A stretch of DNA of 64,000 nucleotides from Metallyticus violacea. Taxonomy: Eukaryota; Arthropoda; Insecta; Mantodea; Metallyticidae. Positions 42,521 through 55,075 of the stretch are shown here, one piece after another. Position 1 is the stretch's first letter. The number at the start of each line of letters is the position of its first letter. A program made the position numbers and the translations under genes. The stretch spans positions 86,020,001 through 86,084,000 of the forward strand of contig CM060835.1 of NCBI GenBank assembly GCA_030762175.1. Direction: 5' to 3'. Under the pieces are notes generated by a model. That model was not told the origin of the DNA, searched no databases, and saw only the letters and a program-made list of their open reading frames with translations.

Positions 42521-45039
42521 GTGTGAAGTAACATCATCGACAGACTTCAAACTGTATTTCAGATCTCATGCTAATATAAAGTAATTGCCTATACACGAAG
42601 TTATACTGCAAATTTTTAAAACACTCTACATAATTCTTCCACGTTAAATGTTCACTTCGGCAAATCTAAAAACTGCTGTTCCTACTGGAGTTCACCAAAG
42701 GTAACGCTATCACGTTTACTTATCTCCCATCAGTTGTTTATCAATATTTTTTTAGATATTACAATCTTGTCGACATTCCAAATACAGTCTTTATGAAAAT
42801 ACCTTTGTATAATCCAATCCCTCGTCCCCCGTTGGGCGAAAGGATCAAAGGTATGCCGATATTAACCTTTAGAGAAGGACGATAACGATAATTCTATGAG
42901 AACATCTTACAGCCAATAAACGAGCTCATGATTCCGATCGTCCAATAGAATGAGTTACAATGGTAATAAACGGCACGGTGTTCAAAAATTAATAAGTACC
43001 AATTATTTTTTCCTACATTCATTGGTTTTTTTTCCTGTCACCTCTGCTTCGGTTACTGAAGAGAAAAACAAAATTCATGCTGTTTCCTGTTTATTTTTGG
43101 CGCTTGCTACAAAACAACGAAGCAAACATAACAAGACTTGGCGCAGTAATTTCAAAAAAATAAACAAACTATTGAAGAATCAGCATTAACAAACGAAAGG
43201 CATGATTCGATTACTCTGACAAACACAATTTAACTTTTCTTTGTTTAATAAAAGTAAACGGATGGTTCCTATAAATTTTTTCCTTCTAATTTCAAATCTA
43301 TTCCATCATCTATGAATTTTTAAATAAATGCATGACTTTAAAATATATAAATAAAATTAAACTATTTCTACTACATATACATTTCTGTTTAATTTAAAAT
43401 GTATGATTTACGGGTATACTTTGCTTGAGTAGCGTCTTTTTTGAGTGAGCAACTGTAGTTAGTCAACATAGGGTTCATTTTATCTGGTAGCTCTTTTCAA
43501 TTTCAACTATGTCTTAATGGACATAGCCATAGCCCCCGAGGTTTTCAGGAAAAAATTAAGATATATGATAGTTTCAAAAATTGTACTTGGTAGTTATGGT
43601 TAAGCTCACTGACCCTGCAGCCTCTTCATGTATGCAGCCCCTAGCTTTCATACTTTGTATCCTTCATTAGTTCCTTGATCTGAGGACCAATAAATGTGCT
43701 TATAGTTTAATTTCAACTAGGTTTGGAAATTCGCTCTTAAGAAATAAAAAGGCGTGCCCATTAGATTCATTGCTTTCACAAAAGTCTTGAGCAAATCTAG
43801 TTTTGAGTGCGTTGGAGGCCGCAACATTTCTTTCAGAGATAACAAGGGGATGATGAACAACATTTTCCTATCGTGGATTAAGTGACTTTCTCATTGACCT
43901 GTTCTTTTAGATATAGCGGCTTCTTTTATCTCGGCTATCTCAATGAACAAAAAAAGGCATAATTTAGTGTAATTCTAGTCCAAATCTAAGTATGAAAACT
44001 ATCACTTTCATATCACCACATATTTACCAATAATACTTTTCATGTTAGATGATGGATAGCAGAAAATTCATATTTAATGTGACTCTTTCATATTCACAGA
44101 CTGCAGAAACCAATGAGTACTGGTTTTCATAATGAAGAAACGCTGTTTTTAAGCTCATTTTCGAAAAATCTATGAATAAACATTAATCTTCAGGTTGATG
44201 CTGCAGCCCCAGAGACTCCAAGCAACTTTGGACATGTTTACAGAAAAATAAGTCTTAAGGTTTGGAAAACGAATTCTTTTTTTACGCTGGCGGAAGAAAA
44301 ATTCTTTGGTCTACTTCTATAGTTTCAGTCTTTCAATCTTAAAGCGAGAAATTCTGCTTTAGTTTTAGGTAAACCAAGATCATCGAGTCACTTAACTCAT
44401 TATTATATTTGGCTTATTCTAATAGTAGGCGAGGTCAGAAGAAGCGCCAGTACTTTCTACAAAGATAAGTCATTTAATTAATCATCGTCGTCGTCCTTTT
44501 ACTCTCTCTGAACTTACAACACTTTCTTTTACATTAATCGAAGTTATTCCATCTAGTGAGGAAGCGCTGCCGCATGAGATGCCAGTCTAGTTGCTGATTA
44601 CAGAGAGGGATATACAACTGTATGTCTAGTCTTTGAAGATATTCTAGTTACACTAATCTAGCAAAATAACAGTCACTTGAATTATTCTTAAATCCTTTCC
44701 ATTACATCGAAATTACTAAAGTCACGTGAAATGTTCTATTCAGCCTGCCAGCCAATAGAGTTACACATGAGGCACAACAGATGTTACATACTTCTGTCTT
44801 TGAGAGTTAACTCACCACATATATCTACAGGTTTCGTTAAGCAAGCAGAAATTGCTTTTACCGGCGGAAAGTTACTGCTTAACGGCCTAGCCACTAGCAG
44901 GGAAATTATGTTGTGCGGTTGGAACTTCTAACGCGCATGATTCTTTATTTATTAGTAGTAAATGTTATACTCGTCATCATAGTAGACGCTCGAGGTGCCT
45001 GTGGGACAAGCCTGGTTCCTTTTGAAAAAAAAAAGGTTC
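42521..45039. other. Unassigned AT-rich DNA, 2.5 kb
   Basis: Frames at 42950-43189 and 44731-44931 have no recognised motif. No shared repeat seen. Confidence 0.4.
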
Positions 45040-45292
45040 ATTTTTTTATTTGTTTATTTACGGACGCTCTTTAACATCTCAGGTCATCAGCGTCCCATTC
45101 TATTCAAGGCGTGAAACGGCCGACAAATTTTACTCAGAGACCTCTTCTTTCAGGCTTGAGGTTCTTTTTCATGCCGTAAATGTACGGCACGGGACCCACG
45201 ACTTTACTTCCCTTCCGAAGGAAGCCACACTTAGGATTTTTACACCCTAAAAATCCTTCGATCCTGGCCGGGTTTGAACCCGCGATCTTTGA
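45040..45292 (-). repeat. SINE-A, 5'-truncated in the head
   Basis: It reads, from the + side, tttatttacggacgctcttt, aacatctcaggtcatcagcg, 'ccttccgaaggaagcc' and gccgggtttgaacccgcgat. That is the reverse complement of the SINE-A body and box B. The sequence departs from the consensus just after box B, so box A is lost. Confidence 0.9.
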
Positions 45293-46594
45293 AAAGATTT
45301 TGAGGCACCGGCTGCAATTCCCGGATATTTTGTTTCAGCGCCTCCACGGGTTTTCTTTCAGGCACTGCAATAATTTTATGACTGTAAAAGGATAGCTGCT
45401 TGTTGAGCTAATTGTGTAAAAGATTATCAATGGGTTATTTCGTCAAGTTTATCTTCTGTTAAAACTCGTTTTTTTGGTCTCGGCCTCTTGTCAATGAAAT
45501 CCCGTTTGGTTCGAACTTTGTTCACTAATCTGAAAATTACACTTCTCTATGGATATGTTAGTCCTGGAAATTAGAACGAAATTCATCAATATGATTTCTT
45601 TTGCACATAAACAAACAAATTTTCTATCACCTATCGTATATCTCAATCCCAGGATACTCCACAACATTCAAGGTAGAAAGTCAAAAGACATTTCCTACGG
45701 TAAGGCAAATAAAACATTTGGCATGATAAACACGACTGAGTAAACTTAATTGTACACGTTAGCGAAATGTCAAACCCAGTCTTACAAGGAATCGCGCGTC
45801 CGCTGAAGGTCAATCGGTTTCCATAGTGTATACAAAATCCGATTGCGTAGCGGAATGAGGATACTGTACATTACAGAGGCTATTTGGGCTACATACACAA
45901 TTACCGGAAATTTTTACTTTATAAAGCACAAATCATGCAATTTCAATCAATACTATTTAGGGAAGGTTTTAATAAAAGTTGTTACAGAACGGAAAGTTGT
46001 ATTTCAACTGAAGACTAAGAAAATGACACAGTCATATTATGTAGAATGAGCAATATAATTGTGGTGATGGTGTTTAATAGAATATCTTAGCATTATTAAG
46101 TCAACCAAATGAAACATGTAAAAATATATTACAGTATTTTAAACAAACAATACTGTTATTAACCCTATTAGCAACTAATAAGCATGGAAAACATATTTTG
46201 GCATTACAAAATATAGAAAAAATCTGTCCCCACTTTTGAAATCAGAGCAAAAAAGTATGAAACAATAAGAAGACATTTTTCACTTAATAAATCTACTATT
46301 GGCCAGTGTTATTATCTCAAACATATTAATATAACCTCAAATGTTTCGTTGTTTATAACAAAATTAAGGGTCAAGATCGTTCTTGTGCAATTATCTTGGC
46401 GAATACAACTTGTAAAAGCTGACGGTTTTTCTGAGGTTATTTAATTTTGTTTTTAAACTCATGCTTATTACCATTAGATAATAATTTTTTAACTTTCGGT
46501 TCCAAAATCATCATCATAAAACACATTTCTTAAGCTAAATTAAATTGCCAGGAAACTACCTCTGTATTATAGAAGCAAATAATACAACATGATC
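45293..46594. other. Unassigned AT-rich DNA
   Basis: Nothing recognised. Confidence 0.4.
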
Positions 46595-47566
46595 GCAGTT
46601 CAATAAGATTAATCATAACTCCTTTACAGGTATACTTTCTCGCGCTAAAATTTATCTTTACATGCGACGAACAACATGCTGCTCTAAAATTCTACTTTCG
46701 TCTGAACAATTCTTCAACTGAGACTTATGCAAAGTTACGGCCTGTGGAGAGTTTGTTCTTCCCTATAGCACAGCTCGAAGAGGCCAATCAATGTGCAAGA
46801 TGGAAGAAAAAATTAACACAGCTGTGGTCATGGTGAGAGAGGATGGTCGAATAACAATGAGAACACTTTCAGAAGTTGTGAACACTTCACTGTGTGGAAA
46901 AGTTGCTAATAAGACTTGTTTGTGGACGGTGGGTTTCAAGATTGCTGGAAGATACAGAGTTTCTTTCATAGGTAATGAAACTCGGCTGCATCCTGGGAGC
47001 AAACAGCAAAGCTCTGTGTGGAAATCTCTATCATCACTCCCCAAAAGTGGTTGCTTCTGCTGGAAAGCTACGGTCATATCATTTTTTATATTCAAGGAAT
47101 GCTTTACCAGCATGGCAATACTGTAGAGATGTCCTGAAAACTGTGTAAAGTCATATCACACACAAAAGACCACATTTCTAGCAACAAACTGAGTGCTGCA
47201 CAATAATTCACAGTCACACATCGCAAATGTTGCTGCTGAATATCGCACAAAAATCGTTGTCAAGTGTTTCTTTAAAACGACCTATAATTCAGATATAGCC
47301 CCGTGTGACGTTTTACTTTTCCCCAATTTGAAGAAACGTCTTCATGGGAGACATTTTCTATCATAACAAGCAGCGGTAAAGGTTGCGGAGGCGATTCTGA
47401 AGGACCTGTCAAAAAATAGTTTCCAGCACGTCTTTGAAGACTGACAGAAACGCTGGAGCAGGAGCATTGCGTCCAACTGGACTACTTCTAGAAATATCAG
47501 AAGTATGAGGAAAAGTAAAGGAATGTTAAATTATGATTATCTTTATTGAACAGCCCTTATAGCATA
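46595..47566 (+). mobile_element. Mariner family 1 element, near full length, dead
   Basis: The 5' end near 46597 keeps gttcaataagatt (for ctgttcaatagaatt in the 56.5-kb copy). The 3' end at about 47549-47566 reads attgaacagccc, its inverse. The coding region on + gives, across frames, CDEQHAALKFYFRLNNSSTE, then EEKINTAVVMVREDGRITMR and TLSEVVNTS (helix-turn-helix), GNETRLHPGSKQQSSVWKS (for DETW.HH..PETK.QS..W, with the first catalytic Asp changed), and then a TP.SGC.CWKATV block. After stops come SDIAPCDVLLFPNLKKRLHG and VAEAILKDLSKNSFQHVFED, the C-terminal core. The element is about 970 bp with deletions and frameshifts; it is not functional. Confidence 0.8.
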
Positions 47567-47901
47567 CCTAAATTTGATAACATATTTAATATTTTAAACG
47601 AATTATATTATTTATCGCTTCAAATGCTTATGAGAAATTTTAAAGCAAATTCAGACATTAGGAACTTCTATAGAAGGAAAGCAGTGGAACTATCTGTCAT
47701 AGACAATGTTTACATGGGAATTATATTTCAAAAGCTTTTGGACTCGCCTCAGAAAAGTCAGAGACATATCGCAAAGGAACTGCATGAAAAGAACGTCTAT
47801 TCGGAACATATTAAGCAGGTAATCAAATTTTGCTATACTGTATAAAATTGAATTAATTTAGAATACCCTAATTTTGTCATTTAATATCTGTATAATTGAT
47901 C
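47567..47901. other. Unassigned DNA with a 99-codon frame
   Basis: The frame at 47546-47845 begins MNSPYSIPKFDNIFNILNEL and overlaps the mariner end. No motif recognised. Confidence 0.3.
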
Positions 47902-47985
47902 ATTTCCCAATATATCATTTCATCGCATGTATCATCAGTGTCCATCGCCTGTTGTGCCTCTGTAGTAAAAACGGGAGTTAATCAC
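47902..47985 (+). repeat. SINE-C, 3' fragment
   Basis: 'tttcccaatatatcattt', then catgtatcatcagtgtccat, cgcctgttgtgcctctgtag and taaaaacgggagttaatcac correspond to the last 85 bp of the full SINE-C. Confidence 0.88.
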
Positions 47986-49469
47986 TCAAATGGTAAATAC
48001 AAAATTTAGTGTTTCGTTACTTTTGTTGTACTGGAAAAGTTACTGTGGTAAATTAAGCACGTGGTGATTTGACAGAACTGAGTGAAGTACCACAGACATT
48101 CATTGGCATTCGCATCTTGAGAAAAAAATGACCAGGTTGAGGATGAAGTCAAAATTAGATCAGCCAAAGAGATGAGAATGAAATGTGTAACAAACACTTT
48201 CTTTATTCTCACTTCATTAGTTCCCACAGGCACTTATTAAGAACGCGCGTCAGCAAATTTAACGCTACTCCGGGGTCTCGCGTTTACTGAAGACGTCAAT
48301 GTGCGTCGCTTTTTGTGCAAAGAACGCTTCATATAGGGAGCGACCTTCACGTAGACGTCAGCACAAATCGATTGACCCCGACGGGAGATCATGCTCCTCC
48401 CAACAATACTGGATTTCCCGCAAGTCCAAGGTCGCGGTTTAGGCTTAGTAATATTATTGTCTATTGGCTCTACAAGGTGTATAAAAATAAATAGCTATGC
48501 CATGAAACACTGACATGTTACTTTCAAGTTTTTTTTTTTGTTTTTTTGTTTTTTTTTTTTTTAATTATACTGTGAAAAGACAAGAATATGACATCATTGT
48601 GATGCCGCAATGTTTCCAGACCATTAACCAAACTGGAGATGGCTCTTAAGCATTGCAACATTTGAGTGCTTCAGAGTTTTCGGAGTGCGAATCGTAGACT
48701 GGCTTTGGTTATGAGAACTTATGTTGTTAACATACGAATACAACCAGAGAAGCGGAGATTCCATCCCGCCAGTTCTATATTGCCTTAGGCCGGTAGGTTT
48801 TGGAGTGTTTAGTAAAGGGATGAACTGGGCACTTTAACTCCCTTACTGGATGCTTCTGTTCATATGCACACTGTATCAATCTGATAAGTATCATGTTCGC
48901 TTGCCGCATGCTCACAATGCGATTCCAAATGACCAACCACGTTAGTATTAGTAAGCATAGCAAGCTTACTTTAACCAACTATTCATTTTGCTGAGTGCAC
49001 ATATGTAATGTTGCTGCATTGTGTACAGTTTGTTTAACGCAGCTTTGAACTCTTCACATTTATCCAAACAAACTTAACTCGTTGTCTAATATTCAAACAC
49101 ATTTTGTTTATTAAACATCTTCTGTTTCCAAAGATACGTCATGACTTTCAAATGTTTCACTACTACACCTAAAGAGACCGAATAAAACAATTTAATGTAC
49201 CATAAATTCAGTTCAGCCTGTACTATCTTATTTTAGTTGATTTTAATCTCGTTTAAACTTAGTTTTATAAGTAGTGGGTTAAAATCAAAAGTTTTTTGAA
49301 AATCAAGTTACTATACTTTTACAATGACATACCACCTGCGAGGTCAGGCAGCAAATCTGAAGCCGAGTATAATCTCGAACGGGCAGGTAAAGTGTTTTTT
49401 TTTTCCCTTTCTTTTCCAGAGCTTTTCCTTGCCGTGACAGCCAGGTAACTAAACAAGCAGGACTCTGGA
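47986..49469. other. Unassigned DNA with one CpG-rich patch
   Basis: 48240-48450 is CpG-rich and carries gacgtc twice. No gene signal adjoins it. A T-rich run lies at 48529-48562. Nothing else recognised. Confidence 0.35.
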
Positions 49470-49786
49470 CTCCTGAGATCCATCTTTCCTTTCCACGAAT
49501 TTTCCTTTCTCCCATTTGATATCATTTCATTCCTTTGGTTCTGTTACAGAGTTAAAAGTATCAGGGCGAGATCATTTGGTGCGGTGTGACGATGGCTTGC
49601 GCTTTGGAAATGTTTCCCTCTCGGCGTCACGTATGGAATGGGCCATTCTGAGGGGCTCGAGCGCCCTAAAGGGAGGCTCCATCGGCGTCGCAGTGTTCTG
49701 AATAGCAACAGTTCTATCGTCCGGTTTATTTCCGTGCCTCACTGCTGGTGGATGTTGGCCGCCAGATATTTCCTACCTCATGCCTT
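49470..49786 (+). repeat. SINE-B, 5' part, split by SINE-A
   Basis: tccatctttcctttccacga, 'catttgatatcatttcattc', ggtgcggtgtgacgatggct, tgcgctttggaaatgtttcc and gggaggctccatcggcgtcg follow the reference SINE-B. The element resumes at 50072. Confidence 0.85.
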
Positions 49787-50084
49787 CCTTCCGAAGTCGG
49801 TCTGGTGGTGTATGGTGTAGTGGTAAACCCAAAATCGCGGGTTCAATCCGACCGGAGTCGGTGGGTTTTTTCGGGCGTAAAAATCCTAAGTATGGCTTCC
49901 TTCGAAAGGGAAGTAAAGCCGTGGGTCCCGTATAGTAAATTTGCGGCACAAAAAAGAACTTCAAGCTTGAAAGAAAAGATTCGGAGCAAAATTGTCGGCC
50001 GTTTCACGCCCTGAGTTGTATGACCCTGATGACCTGAGATGTTAAACGGCGCAACAAATCAATCAATCAAATTCCTGCCGAAAG
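49787..50084 (+). mobile_element. SINE-A inserted in SINE-B (second nest)
   Basis: Element about 49799-50070: head with ggtgtatggtgtagtggtaa (box A-like) and gcgggttcaatccgacc (box B-like), then ttcgggcgtaaaaatcctaa, ttcgaaagggaagtaaagcc and ctgatgacctgagatgttaa, ending in an (aatc)n tail instead of poly-A. Flanks ttccttccgaagt and ttcctgccgaaagt (49787-49798 and 50071-50084) look like an imperfect target duplication. Confidence 0.85.
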
Positions 50085-50140
50085 TGTCCCACTGGGGGTG
50101 AGGGGTAGGCACAAACCAAAATAGCAAAAAGCACTCTTTT
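50072..50140 (+). repeat. SINE-B, 3' part, split by SINE-A
   Basis: cgaaagtgtcccactggggg and taggcacaaaccaaaatag match the 3' section of the reference SINE-B (aaggtgccccattggcacaa) and the copy at 24755-24912. Confidence 0.65.
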
Positions 50141-50971
50141 GACTAGCAAATGGGAACGTTAAACTTTTCTAAATTTGAAAGCCGAGTACCAGCTGTAGTC
50201 AAGCTCTTCAAGAAACCTAGGTTGTGTTTAAGTTAGATGAACTTCTATGTACAGAGATTAAGAAGTAAAGTTAGCCTTAGGAAGCGAGTGAGCGTTAGTG
50301 TTTGTTATAAATGTCTGTGTATTGCACGGCCACTCAGAACAAGCTGTCTGCGATTGTATTATATCCAGGCAGTACAAAGTGGTGTCACTTCCTAGTCCGT
50401 TGCCCAGTGTGTCGTCTAAACAATATACAATTGTAAATAAAGCGGTCAATCATGGCAAAAATAAGTTTCTCGTATCATCAGCAAAACTCGGAATAGGACG
50501 AAGGCGCTACTATAGCATGCATAAACAGTCAAAACAAGAATTGAAATGTACAATCCGCATGATGTGTAAACTGAAGCAAGACCGAATAGTATCGGTCGGA
50601 AAAGGCAATTAAAATGTAATACATAAACAAATAAACCTAACCTCATACCTACTTTAACATATATTACAGACCTGTTATCTCGTTCCTCTTTATAAATAGA
50701 AGCGGTGCACCACGTTTGGGTCGGAACTACCGAAACTTGTGGCATTTGGGACAATTTGTGCCTGAGATTTTTCGTACAGTTTGTGCATCTTACAGAAACA
50801 TTTTTTTCTCTCATTTTGTAGACTTGGACTGCTAGAAGGAAAAATAATCCTGGTATGGTTAAAAATGTTGCTAAATTAAACTTTAAGTGTTTTGATCATT
50901 TCGATAAGATAGCTTTCTGTTTCCATCTCTATACGTTTTATATTATAGCCTGGTAGACAACGTGTTTTAAA
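50141..50971. other. Unassigned DNA
   Basis: Overlapping frames of 104 and 122 codons on opposite strands at 50298-50814 have no motif. Nothing recognised. Confidence 0.4.
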
Positions 50972-51612
50972 TACAAAGGGGGCCAAAAAATGTATACACA
51001 CTTCAAGCAAAGAAAAAACAGTGTTAACATAACAAAACTGAATTCCACAAACACAAAACGAGAGCACGGATCATTTTAGATTTTTACAGTTACAACAGTT
51101 GCTCAAATGTCCACCATCGGCGTCGATACATTTCTGAGTACGTTGAACTACTGAATGAGCAACGTTTGCGAACGCTTCCTCGGCGATTGCAGCACATGCC
51201 GTTTCAATTTCTTTCGGAACTGCTGCCAGTGTAGCTGGTTTTCTACAGTATACAACATTCTTAAGAGTTCCCCATAGGTAAAAGTCCAGCGGCGATTCTG
51301 TTCTGTACAAACGTCTCCGTTGTCCGTTACCACTTCAAAATTGCTTTCCGCTTTTCAAACAATAATCTTGGCTCCATTTTGTTGTAGCAAGGCTAGCATA
51401 ACATTATGTGAGTCACACCTGTTTACAGAACATCATACGATAATCTTGGTTTCCTTTGTTCACTGTTGATTTACTTGTCACTTAGCAACGTTATCGTAAT
51501 GTATGTGAGTCATATGTTTACTACACATTACTGTTTTTTTCGGTTCAACTTTAAAATATATTAAATAGATGTCTCCTGTGAAAGTGTGGATACTTTTTTG
51601 GCCCCCTCTGTA
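50972..51612 (-). mobile_element. Mariner family 4 deletion derivative, 637 bp, intact TIRs and TA duplication
   Basis: 50974-51610 is flanked by TA on both sides (50972-50973 and 51611-51612). The TIRs are caaagggggccaaaaaatgt (left) and cagagggggccaaaaaagta (right, read inward). The match runs on to about 31 bp including the acaca/acac and cttc/tttc ends. Transposon orientation is minus: the 5' leader is at the right, and it contains a C-terminal transposase fragment (51310-51071). The N-terminal and catalytic regions are deleted, so it is a MITE-like derivative mobilisable only by another copy's enzyme. Confidence 0.93.
51071..51310 (-). pseudogene. Mariner family 4 transposase, start fused to C-terminal end
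   Basis: The frame begins MYRTESP, the family's leader end, and jumps directly to LDFYLWGTLKNVVYCRKPAT, then EIETACAAIAEEAFANVAHS, and ends RTQKCIDADGGHLSNCCNCK to a stop. LDFYLWG contains the Asp (DFYLWG) of the third catalytic position and CIDADGGHL is the family's C-terminal signature. The deletion junction lies at SP|LDF near 51288. About 79 codons remain of about 350. It stays open although it lacks two catalytic residues, suggesting a young derivative. Confidence 0.88.
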
Positions 51613-54600
51613 CTGTAATGGAGACAGTTTTGCCTCTATATACTTTATATTTTTCTGTTAGTTAATTTAGTTTTTGTTTATCAATGTTACGGGAAATTCT
51701 TTTCAATTGAATTAATTTTAAGTTTGGTTTCATATTGCACTGATAGAGGGACATTCACCACAGAGAGTTTACAATTGTTCTCAGGAATGATGGTGGAAAG
51801 ATTCTGGATCAATGTTAGTACGAGGATTTTCACAAGGTTCACCTGTCCACATATCTGGTGGAAATGAAGAATCTTTGGCAATGTGATTGTCAAATGCTAA
51901 TCTAAACATCGTAAGTGAGTGGTTGGCGCGTTAATACTAACGTGATAAAAGCATCGCGTACTTCACATGATAGTAACAACGGCAGTCCAAACACACAATG
52001 AAGCCATTTCCTATTTCTGAAAGGGAATTATCCTCCCTTAAATGTAGACAGTTTTCGATATCAGTTCTGCATAAAGTGAAATTTATTATGCACTGTGGGA
52101 AAAGGTGCTTCACTGCCGCCTTTTCAAAAACAACATGGAAGACTGTTACATGCAATGTCAGTACCAACAAACATTCGCAAAGATGTTTAATTTCCTCCCA
52201 AAGTTATGCATAGTGTTTCATTGTTTTAGAGACGAAAAGCGAATTTTACTGGTACGTAATAGTCAATGTACATATATGAATGGTATGCAGATGAGCAAAG
52301 AGCTTAGGCGGATATGAAAATATTTCATCCCCAATGCATGACTTTACACTACCCATAACTTAAAATGTTTGGAACAAGTAAAAACAACTACCTTTTAGCT
52401 GAATTAACAAAACAAAATTGTTCATTTTCAAATAGTATCGAATTCTGTACATCAATTTATTGAATAATGACCTCGTCTTAGACTTTTCGGAATTTTCGAA
52501 AGATTTTACAGCAAACTCGATACACAGAATGCCGTATTAACTGTATGTCTTTGTGAATTAAATTATTAGTTACCCCATGTGTTGCTATTTGAAAGCTGAG
52601 CGTATCAACTTTTTGGGTCGCAAAACCAGCTTTCCTTTGTTTTTCCTTTAGAATCAATCCTTATAACTTCCAAAGAAATTCCTTTATTCGTCGATGGCTG
52701 ATGATTATGCTCTCCGGACACACTGATCACTTTTGAATATGATATATCAGTATAAATCACAACTTTACATTTTCTATTGGTGCAGGAAAATTTAACCTGT
52801 TTGAAAATTTAACTTGAGCGCACCACGTTTGCTTAGTTTATTTTTTTTTAGTTTATTTTTTTTTTTACAATGCACACGTTGCTCGTTTTGTACTTAAAAT
52901 GTGGTCCCTTTTTGAAGCACCTTTATTCACGGTTTGACTGTCCTGTCTGTTAAGAAGTGTTGTCAACCACGTCACATTCAATCGTCCGAAAAAAAAAAAA
53001 CACTATCGGAAAGTGGTACCAACTTAGCATTTTCACAACAGCCCCAAACGATATATCGACATCTGTCCCAAACGCACTGCGTTTTTAAGTTACCAAACAA
53101 CTTGACCGACTCAAAAGTGTTTTGGCTAATAGAAGATAAGCAACTTGTTTTGTGAAAGTATTATCTCATTAGATTAGAATGTGGCATTTTTAAACGTACA
53201 CTCTGAAGACTTAATTAATTTTCTTAACGTTTCTCTGAGTTGATTCCATTCTTGCTAAAGGAACTTATTATCTAATAACAGACCGATCCGTATCATCCAA
53301 TTTTATTTTCTTTGGAGCTGATCTGGAATTGAATTTTGGTGTTGTAATTTTATTTTCCTTTTCTTCTGGTGATTGTATTCTTGTTGAATTTTATCATTGC
53401 TGCAACACATTCTGTAACCATTGTTAAGGGCATAGTTATAGCATTTTTACCCCTTCTTCACAAAATATAATTAACTAGTAAATTACTTAACTAGTATGAC
53501 TATGCAGGACATGTCTTTTATTCCGCAACATGATGACTGAACAAAAGACTGTCGCGCATTAGGCGGAAGGTTTGTTTATGTTTCAGAAATGAAAGTACTG
53601 GTGACGTAGGAGTGCAGTCACATGTCATTACTAATAACGCTGCCTTCTTCCGAGATTTGCTAGCTAATACATGTGCATTTCACCATAAAAGGAATTAATG
53701 TAATTTTGTGAATTATATTATTAGGGTTTAATGACTATCATCAAGACCCTATGTAAATCTAGGCAAAACAAAATGATAAATTAACTGATAGAAATAAAGG
53801 CGATACACCATCAACATCAAAAAATGCATATTGCAATAAAGTATCAAAAGTTTTTAAATATCTTTGTAAGATGATGGAAAGCGGCAATATTTCATTTCGC
53901 AAGCTTCAAAATTTTACTTTAAAATATTTTTATGCAGAAATGTACCGGGAAAAACGTTCCTCGCGAATTAACTTTACGTAAATACGATTTACATCCTTGC
54001 TATGAGAGATTATAATTAAATAAATCCCCCCTTTTTTGTCTAAAAAGCATTTTTTTGTTTCAGACCTTAAAAATGTGTTTTTATTGTAATAGAAATGTGG
54101 ATACACCATTTAAAGTTATACAAATTAAATACCTATATTTTCAAGGCATTATTTCCAAAATATAAACTGGATTTTTTTCAAATATTGGAGCAAATTGAAA
54201 ATAGATAATAAAAACAATTTTCCATTCATTTCACCTAATTATATATATAAAAGCTTTATTTTATCCTTTACATGACTGTATCTTCCATTATGTTCACTAA
54301 GCGTACTCCCAGTGCTGGAAGTGCAGAGAATGGTCAATGGGTCCGAACTTTAACATAAGTATCAAGATTAAGAACGTGCCTGTTCTTTAATAATGCTATG
54401 TCTTATTACATACTCCACTACTTTACCCTTTAATAGTTATGGCTCCTTGATAATGACCTCATAAGCAATGGCGGTTTTAGGTAACTACAAATTCCGTTCA
54501 GCACTCTCATAGAAAAGCATCATCATTGCATTATTAATATAATTTTTAATCGCGATGAATGACATTTCGGAAAAATTCAACTTAGCAGTACACCAGAACA

Positions 54601-54945
54601 TTTTCCCATCTTCTGAAAATCTCTTAGATTTGTATCCAAGATCTTAGAGGATAATTATTTTTCTCCCTATGAAAATTAGCAATTTTCTAACGCGCTAAAC
54701 ATTAGACCACCTGATCGACCCACTTAAGTGGAAACAAGACTACTTCATTCATAATAGCCTAACTTAATGACGCACGGCAAGAAACCGGCTCGTTTCTGAC
54801 AGTTTAATTTGTTTCTACTGAAAGTACTTGGACACATTCCACTCAACTAGGTAGAGCAAGAGTGACATGCGGACTATGTCACTAGGCAAAGTCTGCAATG
54901 GATAAAATTTGCTTTAGTCTACAGTTAATGCAAATGCATAGCACT
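51613..54945. other. Long unassigned AT-rich stretch, 3.3 kb
   Basis: Frames at 51937-52317 on both strands and at 52934-53155 have no recognised motif. No repeats shared with the rest of the window. Short T- and A-rich runs only. Confidence 0.4.
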
Positions 54946-55075
54946 AACCTGGGTGGCTTAGGCGGCAAGATTTGAGACTCGCATTTGGAACCTCCCGGAG
55001 TTTCCCTCACATCATCCCTTCCTCCCGGAGATGGGGCGTGGGCACAAATGGCTAGCGTAAACAAGGCTCAATTAC
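54946..55075 (+). repeat. SINE-B, short composite fragment
   Basis: cctgggtggcttaggcggca resembles the head, and ccttcctcccggagatgggg followed by gcgtgggcacaaatggctag resembles the 3' part (cttcctccccaaggtgcccc...). The centre is deleted. Confidence 0.5.

Noticed and set aside
42950..43189. 79-codon ORF with a basic C-terminus, considered as a Harbinger N-terminus.
   Set aside because: Only vague compositional similarity; no motif and no following transposase.
48240..48450. CpG-rich patch as a core promoter with a TATA-like ctatatgaa on -.
   Set aside because: The Initiator-like tcagt lies about 48 nt from the TATA-like site, too far for the usual spacing, and no ORF follows.
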